Shown: positions 55,596 to 62,871 of the stretch, piece after piece
Position numbering within the stretch: position 1 is the stretch's first letter
Layout of the letters: every line of letters starts with the position of its first letter
Assembly (NCBI GenBank): GCA_963797485.1
Contig: CAWCPF010000002.1
Span: 434,001 to 498,000 of the forward strand
From: CAWAND01 sp963797485
GTDB taxonomy: Bacteria > Chloroflexota > Anaerolineae > Anaerolineales > E44-bin32
Direction of reading: 5' to 3'
Length of the DNA stretch: 64,000 nt
Translations under genes and position numbers: made by a program
Notes under the pieces: model-generated
Database searches by the model: none
What the model saw: only the letters and a program-made list of their open reading frames with translations
What the model was told of the DNA's origin: nothing

Positions 55596-57544
55596 ACCCG
55601 GACGCCGACGGTATTCTGTCCGGTCGGGCCGCCGGCCCTTAAAGGTGTCTTGACCACCGAGAAAACGGCCCGCCCACGCTGGACGCTGAATACTGTGGTG
55701 TACTCAGCCAAGTAGGTGCCTTGCTTGATTAGATTGGGGCCACAGGCCATGCCCAGATCGGGCCTCGATTTACCGGATCGATCGAGCTCCACGACCAGAT
55801 CCGGCCGGGCATAGGGGGTGGCGGTCGTCAGAGAGCCAGCCACCGCCACTCGAGCGTTTTCCGGCGCCACCTGGTTGACGTAGAGCATGGCCTCGCGGAA
55901 GGATGTGCACCAGTAATCCATTTCGTATTGGCCGGCGGCGCCATCCATGCCTCCCACCAGCGCGTTGTAGTAGATGTATTCGTAGGGATGCAGGCTGACG
56001 ATCCCCACTACCCCCGGTAGGAGCATGACCGCAATCAGCCCGCCTCGGACCGATCTCGGCATCCGAATCCGGGCCGCCCATGCCAGCCCCAACCCGGCCA
56101 GGACGAACAGGGCCGGCAGCGTGAACAGAGCATGGCGAAAGTTGTTGTACACGGGGACGACACCCAGCATGATCGCGCCGGCCGGCACCACGGCCCAAGA
56201 GAGGATGATCAGCAGCTCCACCCGCCCTTCAGGGGCCTTCACTATCTTCCACACCGCCCAGCCCAGCCCGCCGACAATGGCGGCCCCTGCCGGCAGCGTG
56301 AGCTGGATGGCCAGCAGCCAGGGCAAATAGCTCCAGGGCAGGTTGGTCGACTCGTGCAGGTGGCCGGCGAACAGCACGTTGAAGGACGAAAAACTGGATG
56401 CCTCTCCAGCATGGCTGAGGAACGACTGGACTGGATGCCCCCACAGGACCGGCCAGGTCAAGTAGGTCGTGAGCATGGCCGCCACGCCATAGACGAAGAG
56501 GGGAACCATCGCGCGCCGGCCGAGCCTTGCCAGCATCAGCATCGCTACCAGAACGCCGGCCAGCGGCCCCACCAGGCGAATCGAAGTGGTGGCCCCTACG
56601 GCTGCACCTGCCAGGACCAACAAGCCCCAGCGTCGCTCCCAAGGACGCAGCCGGGCGGCGGTCCAAATAGGCAGCACTCGTCCGATGCCCCAGCGCAAAG
56701 CGATGAACAGGACAGCCGTCGCCGGGAAACGCAGCCAAAAGGCACCCCGGTCGACCTTGGCCAGGTAGAGTTCCACGGGCGTCTTGTAGGCATCCGTCGC
56801 CACCCGGGCGAACAGGTCGTTGACCCAGCCGAAAGACCGGCCGCCATAGGCCGCCTCAACCACCGCATGGGCGGCCTTCAACAGGCCACCGAATAGCCAC
56901 AGGTCCAACACCAGGCCGAGAAGAAGGGCGGCCGCGATGGCGATCAACGCCCTTGCTCCTGGCGGGAATCGCCGCCATTCCGCCATGATAGCTGACTGCC
57001 GCAACTCGCCCGCCGCGCCGGGCTGCAGCCGATCGACCGCCTCCCAGCCCAAGGTCACGGAGGCCAGGAAGAAGACCATCAAAGGAGTGTCCTTCTGATT
57101 GATAAAGGCATGGCCAAAGACCAGCGGCTGCAGGGCAAAAAGGGACGTCGTGACCAGCGCCGGACCAGGCGACACGAACCGACAGCACAGACGATAGAAG
57201 AACCACAGTCCGGCCACGAAGGTCAGGAAGACGGTCAGATGGTGGCCGTCGACGATTGCCCAGCTGCCGATCAGCCAATGCAACGCCTGGGAGGCAGCCA
57301 CCCAGATCATCATGAACAGGGGGCCGTTGAAATACTGGATATCGGGGTTGCTGAGGAAATGCCCGTCTTCGTAGGCATGCAAGAATGCCCAGCCGTAGAA
57401 GGCATTGTGCCATTCGTCGACGCCTTCGCCGAAGTCGCGGACGATCAGCACACCCACCACCACAAGCGCCCCCAGTCCAACCAGCAGGATACGGGACGCC
57501 CGGCGCCGGTGGGCGTCCGAAACGGTTTCAGGGGAAGCGTCCAT
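55505..57544 (-). CDS. GT39-like membrane glycosyltransferase
   Basis: A 679-residue protein with about ten to twelve hydrophobic helices. The first loop has the catalytic acid pair FGEGVDEWHNAFYGW (about residue 40), as in GT39/ArnT-type transferases that use polyprenyl-phosphate sugars. Other segments shared with the decayed copy at 46795 include NQKDTPLMVFFLAS, RVATDAYKTPVELYLAKVD, FRHALFTLPALFVL and LHPYEYIYYNALVGGMDGAAGQ. By comparison with that copy the natural end is near VFSVVKT (about 55640). The tail beyond it looks non-homologous and may reflect a lost stop or frame change. It lies divergent from the ABC1 kinase gene. Confidence 0.8.
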   Translation of the reverse strand: MDASPETVSDAHRRRASRILLVGLGALVVVGVLIVRDFGEGVDEWHNAFYGWAFLHAYEDGHFLSNPDIQYFNGPLFMMIWVAASQALHWLIGSWAIVDGHHLTVFLTFVAGLWFFYRLCCRFVSPGPALVTTSLFALQPLVFGHAFINQKDTPLMVFFLASVTLGWEAVDRLQPGAAGELRQSAIMAEWRRFPPGARALIAIAAALLLGLVLDLWLFGGLLKAAHAVVEAAYGGRSFGWVNDLFARVATDAYKTPVELYLAKVDRGAFWLRFPATAVLFIALRWGIGRVLPIWTAARLRPWERRWGLLVLAGAAVGATTSIRLVGPLAGVLVAMLMLARLGRRAMVPLFVYGVAAMLTTYLTWPVLWGHPVQSFLSHAGEASSFSSFNVLFAGHLHESTNLPWSYLPWLLAIQLTLPAGAAIVGGLGWAVWKIVKAPEGRVELLIILSWAVVPAGAIMLGVVPVYNNFRHALFTLPALFVLAGLGLAWAARIRMPRSVRGGLIAVMLLPGVVGIVSLHPYEYIYYNALVGGMDGAAGQYEMDYWCTSFREAMLYVNQVAPENARVAVAGSLTTATPYARPDLVVELDRSGKSRPDLGMACGPNLIKQGTYLAEYTTVFSVQRGRAVFSVVKTPLRAGGPTGQNTVGVRVQSPLQKPVWASAASSSSVGPRTMIEAEAC

Positions 57545-57783
57545 TATCCTTGCACCTACACAGTCCTGGAAGCCATGTCCGCGACCCGTGTCCTCCGACA
57601 CCGCACCCGGGCGAGCAGCGCCCAGAGTGTACTCGCAATCCGGCCAGGATCCTCGCCAAGCCATGTCCCCGCCACGGCATCCGGCGCTCGGAGGGGAGTC
57701 GCCTTGCCCGACAACGTTTTCGCTTGAGCCTAGGCCCCGGACCTGCCTTGGACTAGGATAAGGGAGCCGCAGCGAGGAGACGC

Positions 57784-59484
57784 ATGAGCCAGCCACCCGG
57801 CGACCGCCATCCAAACACCATCTCAGACAGCGGGTCAGCCGCCAGGCGTCTGCGAGCGCGCTATCGGCGCGTGATCTGGTTCTTCGGCACCAACGTGTTG
57901 GGGGTCCTGCTCTGGGACATCGGGCTGCGCCGGCTTGGGCTGGGAGGGCTGGCCCGCCGCAACGCCGAGGGCCGCTATCGCCGTATGGCGGGGCAGTTTC
58001 GAACCCTGGCCACCAAACTCGGCGGCGTGTGGATCAAGGTCGGCCAGTTCCTGTCCGCCAGGGTGGATGTGCTCCCGACGGCCATCACCGATGAGCTGGC
58101 CGGATTGCAGGATGATGTGCCGCCCGAGCCCTTTGATGATCTCCGCCAGGTCTTGCTGGCGAGCTTCCCCGACGCCTTTGAAGCGCATTTCTCCGAGCTC
58201 GACCCGGCGCCCATGGCGTCTGCCTCACTCGGCCAGGCTCACCGGGCGCGCCTCATCACCGGGGAGCGGGTGGTGGTCAAGATTCAGCGCCCCGACATCG
58301 ACGCCCTGCTACGGGTCGACTTGGCGGCCCTGGGCACGGTTGTGGGCTGGCTCAAGCGCTACCGGGCCATCACGCGCCGGGCCAACCTCGATGGGCTCTT
58401 GGCCGAGTTCAGCCGCACATTGTGGGAAGAGGTCGACTATGTGGCCGAAGCCGGGAACGCCGAGCGCTTCGGCCGCATGTTTGCCGACAACCCCTCCGTT
58501 CGCATTCCGGGCGTGCACCGGGCTCACTCGTCCCGCCAGGTCTTGACCCTAGAGGATGTCTCCGCCATCAAAATCACCGACTACGCCGCCATCGAACGCG
58601 CCGGCGTCGATCGCGGCCAGGTCGCTCGCCGGCTGTTGGACACCTACCTGCGCCAGATTTTCGTCGAGGGCTTTTTCCACGCCGACCCCCATCCCGGCAA
58701 CCTGTTCGTTGAACCGCATCCGGACGGCAGTTGGCGCCTGGTGTTTGTGGATTTCGGCATGGTGGGCTCCCTCAACGATCGAGCCCGATCGGGATTGAGA
58801 GAGCTGGCCATCGGCGTTGGCACGCGCGATGTCGAGCGGCTGCTCCACGCCTACCAGACCTTGGGTGTGCTGCTGCCAAGCGCCGATCTGGCGCGCCTCC
58901 GCGAGGCCGAGACGGCTATGTTCACCCACGTGTGGGGCCGCAGCATGCGTGAGCTGACCCACATGGATCGACGCCAGATCCGCGAGTTTGCCCATCAGTT
59001 CCGCGACCTGCTCTACGACATGCCATTCCAGGTCCCCACCGATCTGATCTTCCTGGGCCGCTGTGTGGCCATCCTGTCGGGGATGTGCACCGGGCTGGAT
59101 CCCGATTTCAACCTGTTCGAGGGTCTGGCGCCCTTTGCCCGCCAGTTGATGCAGGACGAACAAGGCGAGTGGTTCGATGTCCTATTGAAGTGGTTAAGAG
59201 AAGAGGCCGGCTCGCTGGCACGCCTGCCCGGGCGTCTCAACTCCACATTGAACCGGATCGAAGACGGCTCCCTCACCGTGACCGCCAGGGCGGCCCCTTC
59301 GTTGGAGCTTCGGCTGGTGCGTCTGACGCGTGCGCTGGATCGATTGGTGTGGGCGGTGGTCTTCGGCGCGCTGCTGCTGGTGGGCGCCTTGCTCTATACC
59401 TCCGGTGAACGCAGCCTGGGGGCAGCCGGCCTGGGATTGGCCCTGCTGGCTTTCATCCGCATGCTGCTTCCCGGGCGCGCCTGA
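57784..59484 (+). CDS. ABC1/UbiB-family protein kinase-like ATPase
   Basis: A 566-residue kinase-fold protein. The family Ala-rich loop and QAH motif are in MASASLGQAHRARL (about residue 140), the Lys in VVVKIQRPDI, the KxGQ-type helix in GGVWIKVGQFLSARVDVLP (about residue 83) and the catalytic loop in HADPHPGNLFVEPHPDG then VFVDFGMVGSLN. Two C-terminal hydrophobic helices (VVFGALLLVGALLY and AAGLGLALLAFIRML) anchor it to the membrane. UbiB proteins have ATPase activity linked to quinone or lipid metabolism. No quinone genes are near. Confidence 0.85.
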   Translation: MSQPPGDRHPNTISDSGSAARRLRARYRRVIWFFGTNVLGVLLWDIGLRRLGLGGLARRNAEGRYRRMAGQFRTLATKLGGVWIKVGQFLSARVDVLPTAITDELAGLQDDVPPEPFDDLRQVLLASFPDAFEAHFSELDPAPMASASLGQAHRARLITGERVVVKIQRPDIDALLRVDLAALGTVVGWLKRYRAITRRANLDGLLAEFSRTLWEEVDYVAEAGNAERFGRMFADNPSVRIPGVHRAHSSRQVLTLEDVSAIKITDYAAIERAGVDRGQVARRLLDTYLRQIFVEGFFHADPHPGNLFVEPHPDGSWRLVFVDFGMVGSLNDRARSGLRELAIGVGTRDVERLLHAYQTLGVLLPSADLARLREAETAMFTHVWGRSMRELTHMDRRQIREFAHQFRDLLYDMPFQVPTDLIFLGRCVAILSGMCTGLDPDFNLFEGLAPFARQLMQDEQGEWFDVLLKWLREEAGSLARLPGRLNSTLNRIEDGSLTVTARAAPSLELRLVRLTRALDRLVWAVVFGALLLVGALLYTSGERSLGAAGLGLALLAFIRMLLPGRA

Positions 59485-59506
59485 CCCGAAGAAGGCCTTC
59501 CCGATC

Positions 59507-59544
59507 AAAAAGGGACTGCCTCAAATGCCTGTGAGACAGCCCTT
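59507..59544 (-). terminator. Rho-independent terminator between convergent genes
   Basis: A stem AAGGGACTGCCTCA / TGAGACAGCCCTT, with one bulge and one mismatch and an 8-nt loop. Read on the minus strand it is followed by TTTTT. It lies 34 bp beyond the end of the small gene at 59578 and 23 bp beyond the ABC1 gene, so it could serve both. Confidence 0.6.
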
Positions 59545-59577
59545 GTGCTTGACTTCACTCTCGCCGAAAAGAGCGCC

Positions 59578-59808
59578 TCAGCTCTCCAGGCCTTCGATCA
59601 CCTTGTCAATCAGACTTCTGACGGCCAGGAGGGCCTCCCGGCGGGCGGCGCGACGATGCTCCAGAAATCCAGGCGGCATGATCGCCTCGTAGCTCAGCCG
59701 CATTTCGCGCCGGGCGGCATGGAAGTGCTGGCGGGCTTCTTCTGGGAACTCCCAACTCCGTTTGGCTTCCAGATTCTGATTTGGCCATGGCGACATACTC
59801 CCTGGCAC
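59578..59808 (-). CDS. Small conserved-looking basic protein
   Basis: A 76-residue protein rich in Arg, Ala and Glu, with two helices (FPEEARQHFHAARREMRLSYEAIM and EHRRAARREALLAVRSLIDKVIEGLE). It resembles small coiled or histone-like hypothetical proteins seen in Chloroflexota genomes, but I recognise no named family. Start: GTG 59808, or ATG 59796, which has its purine run too close. It lies between the convergent ABC1 gene and the amidohydrolase (about 50 bp), on the minus strand. Confidence 0.5.
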   Translation of the reverse strand: MPGSMSPWPNQNLEAKRSWEFPEEARQHFHAARREMRLSYEAIMPPGFLEHRRAARREALLAVRSLIDKVIEGLES

Positions 59809-59856
59809 CCCGGTCGGGCGTGCCCATATTATAGCGCCGGCAGTCGGGCGAAGGCC

Positions 59857-61186
59857 TCAGTTACGGTATTGGCGGACGGATGTCATCCCGCGCCGGGTCA
59901 TGGCCTGGGCACGCGTCTCCGCCTCGTAAAGGATGTGCGCCTCATCCAGCGTCAGGAGCGCGCCGTCGCGCATCAGCCAGACCCCATCCACCATCACGTC
60001 GCTGACGTCGGCGCCTTTGGCCGAGTGAACCAGATTGGCGATCAGACTGTGCACCGGATGGAGGTGAGGCCGATCAAGGTCGACCAGGATCAGGTCGGCC
60101 GGCTGGCCGGGAGCCAGCATACCCGTGCCTTCAAAGCCGACCGCCTCGCGCCGGGTCGCCAGTCGCAGCGCCTGGTCACCGGGGATGAGCTCCGGGTTCA
60201 ATGCCCTGGTACTTGTTGATCAGCGCTGTCTGCCGGATGACGGCGAACATGTCGAGGTCGCTGTTGGAAGCTGGGCCGTCAGTGCCCAGGCAAACGCGCA
60301 CTCCGGCCGCCAGCCTCGCCTCCAACGTTGGAAAAGGCATGGCCAGTTTCATGTAGGTGATCGGGCAGTGCGGGACATGCACACCCTTGGCCGCCAGGAT
60401 CTCGGTGTCGGCTGCGTCGATGGCCAGACAATGGGCTGCCACGCACCCGCCGGGGGCGTCGAAAACGCCCAGCCAATCCATGAGCTGCACCGGGCGCTTC
60501 CCAAAGCGCCCGATCGAGGCCTCCACCTGGGCCTCGGATTCGGCCAGGTGCAGATGAATCCCCTGTCCGAGTTCGTGCGCCAGCTCGACGACGCGTCGCA
60601 TGGTCTCCGGTGAGCAGATGTATGGCGAATGCGGCCCGAGGTAGGTGCGCAGGCGCGGATGGGCCTCCGCCTGTAGGTCGCGGATCCAGGCGGCCGTGTC
60701 CTCCAGGTCGCGCCCGGTAAAGGCGCGGTCGTTGTCCAGACCAAACACCGTCCAGGTCAAAGCCGCCTTCATCCCGCTCTGACGGATGACCTCCGCGGTT
60801 CGGTCCATGTGGAAATACTTGTCGCTCACCATGACCGTGCCGGAGCGGATCATCTCGCAGGCCGCCAGCGCCGCCCCCCAGTACACGTCGTCGGAGGTGA
60901 GGACGCTTTCCTGGATCCAGATCTTTTCATTCAGCCAGCGATCGAAGGGCAGGTCTTCGGCCCAGCCGCGTTCAAACGTCATCGGGCTGTGACAGTGAGC
61001 GTTGACCAACCCGGGCAGCGCCGCCTTGTCGTAGCCGTCAACGGTCTCGTCCGGCGCGAAGTCCTCGGGCACCCGGCCGACGTACGCGATCACCCCATCG
61101 ACGATACCCAGTTCGGCGTCGCGGAGAATTGTCCCGGCTGCGTCCAGGGTAACGATCTGCACAGCGCGGATGAGGATCTTGGTCAT
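59857..61186 (-). CDS. Amidohydrolase, MTA/SAH deaminase-like (frameshifted)
   Basis: About 442 residues of the ATZ/TRZ-type amidohydrolase family, which deaminates S-adenosylhomocysteine, 5'-methylthioadenosine or related compounds. Metal ligands are ALPGLVNAHCHSPMT (about residue 60), HLHLAESEAQ (about residue 205), VAAHCLAID and LGTDGPASNSDLDM (about residue 305). One extra base in the CCC run at 60204-60206 separates the last 110 residues; ALINKYQALNPELIPG joins them. The start at ATG 61186 is preferred to GTG 61195. A CRP-type operator lies 110 bp upstream. Substrate not certain. Confidence 0.8.
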
Positions 61187-61295
61187 GGGCCACACTCCGG
61201 GGCGGGGTGTGGCCTACTCTAGCACGCTTTGAGCCCCGTCTGCCGGACGCGCGCCGGACAGACGCTCTCCGGCGCGCCACGCAGTCCGGATCTGC

Positions 61296-61314
61296 TTGTG
61301 ATTGATTTCACAAA
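61296..61314. promoter_or_regulatory. CRP/HcpR-type operator, copy 7 (amidohydrolase)
   Basis: TTGTGA, six bases (TTGATT), TCACAAA. It is 110 bp upstream of the amidohydrolase and about 340 bp before the divergent lipoprotein gene, so the former is the likelier target. Confidence 0.7.
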
Positions 61315-61651
61315 CGCTTGGGTTGGGGGGCCGTAACTCGCCACAAGCCTTCATGGCCGCTGCCGTCTCATGGGCCGTGTTTCCGGGTGCCGGCGAGCGT
61401 TGGCTGTGGCCTGGATTCCGGCCGCCGTGAACCCCCTTTGCCCAAGACCCAGTCCGGCGGCCACGCCGGCCCTGGCCCGCACACGCGAACGGGCGCCCTG
61501 CCAACCCCAACCTGGGCTGCGACAATCTTCTCTTCAACTTCCGCACAACATCACTCCTCGGCCTGCTTTAGGTCTGGTAAAATGCGCGCAACCTTCAAGG
61601 GAAGTGCGGCGGGCAGCCCGCTCGGCGGCACGCTCGCAGGAGAGCTTGGGC
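61315..61651. other. Gene-free stretch (337 bp)
   Basis: No gene was recognised here. It holds the promoter region of the divergent lipoprotein; the frame of that gene is open through most of the stretch but without family resemblance, and the GTG at 61652 has the Shine-Dalgarno. Confidence 0.4.
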
Positions 61652-62794
61652 GTGGATCGTTCTAGGTGGCGTCCTGTCTTGGGTACGGTGGCTGTGATCT
61701 CCAGCCTGCTGGCCTGCAGCCTGCCTTCGACGCCGGCGGCGCCAACGGCCACGCCGCCGTCCATCTTCCCGTCGGCGACCTCGGCGGCCTCGACGCCAAC
61801 TCTAGGGCCGGCCACTGCAACCACCACCGCGGCTGTTTCCACGCCGCTGCCTTCGCCCATCACGCCGGCCATTGACGCCTCGGTGTATCTTGACGACCGC
61901 AGCACGGCCGAAGGCGTCATCCTGTCGATGTTCAACGCCATCAACCGTCACGAGTACGTTCGGGCTTACGGTTACTGGAAGGACACGGCCGAGAATCTGC
62001 CGACCTACGACCAGTTTGAACAGGGTTATGCCGATACGGCCTCGGTCCAGGTGAGCTACGGATTGGTCGCCGGAGACGCCGGCGCCGGCCAGCTGTACTA
62101 CACCGTCCCGGTCGTGTTGAAATCCCAACCCACCGCAGGCGATCTGCAAACCTTCTCAGGTTGCTACACGCTCCACATCAGTCAACCGGCCGTCCAAGGC
62201 GTCCCGCCATTTGAGCCGCTTGGCATTCGATCGGGCGATCTCCAGGTCCAGGACAACGACGCCGACACGGCGGACTTGGTGGCGCATGGGTGTGATTCGG
62301 CGCCCACGGCTCAGACCCCGCCCATGGACCCGCAACCCACGACGGCGCCGACCGGGCTGAATTCCTCGATCTACCTCGATGACCGCAGCGGCCCCGTCCA
62401 AGTGCTCCGATCTCTGTTGAATGCGATCAACCGCAAGGAGTATCTGCGCGCGTACTCGTATTGGGAAGCGGGCGGCAGCGACTTGCCGTCATTTGCCAAC
62501 TTTGAGCAGGGCTACGCCGATACTCAGAGCGTCGACGCGGAGTTTGGCCAGCCCGAGGAAGGGCATGCCGCCGGAAACATCTACTACACGCTGGGTGCGG
62601 CCCTGACCGCCACTACGACCAGCGGCCAGACCCAATTCTTCGCCGCCTGCTATCTGCTCCATCAACCCCAACCAGCCAATCTGGGCGAGCCGCCCTTCCG
62701 GGGATTGGCCATCCAGCAGGCGCACGCACAATCCACCACCAGCCAGAGCGATGCCCTCAACCAGCTCCCGCAGGCCTGCTCCAGCCTGCCCTGA
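61652..62794 (+). CDS. Lipoprotein with duplicated YLDDRS domain
   Basis: A 380-residue lipoprotein starting at GTG 61652 after AGGAG. It has a lipobox (VISSLLACSLP) and an Ala/Thr/Pro linker. Two copies of a domain of about 120 residues follow, at about 75-210 and 230-370. The copies share S-Y/I-YLDDRS, NAIN-x-EY-x-RAY-x-YW, FEQGYADT-x-SV and a later YYT-(V/L) strand, then cysteine-containing CYTLH/CYLLH. It is a clear internal duplication. No family name was recognised; NTF2-like (SnoaL) proteins have a similar helix-sheet order, so an uncharacterised NTF2-like role is possible. It is exported and lipid-anchored. Confidence 0.7.
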   Translation: MDRSRWRPVLGTVAVISSLLACSLPSTPAAPTATPPSIFPSATSAASTPTLGPATATTTAAVSTPLPSPITPAIDASVYLDDRSTAEGVILSMFNAINRHEYVRAYGYWKDTAENLPTYDQFEQGYADTASVQVSYGLVAGDAGAGQLYYTVPVVLKSQPTAGDLQTFSGCYTLHISQPAVQGVPPFEPLGIRSGDLQVQDNDADTADLVAHGCDSAPTAQTPPMDPQPTTAPTGLNSSIYLDDRSGPVQVLRSLLNAINRKEYLRAYSYWEAGGSDLPSFANFEQGYADTQSVDAEFGQPEEGHAAGNIYYTLGAALTATTTSGQTQFFAACYLLHQPQPANLGEPPFRGLAIQQAHAQSTTSQSDALNQLPQACSSLP

Positions 62795-62871
62795 GCCTTA
62801 TCATCCTTCCCCGCTGGGCGCGGGCTACGCCGCGCCCAACCACATAGCCTTCTAAGGCTGAGGTGACTTCC

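Noticed and set aside
2044..61314. Reading the seven palindromes as transcription terminators or REP elements
   Set aside because: The arms are AT-rich (TTTGTGA/TCACAAA), lack T-runs, have variable centres and sit mostly upstream of genes, which fits protein binding better.
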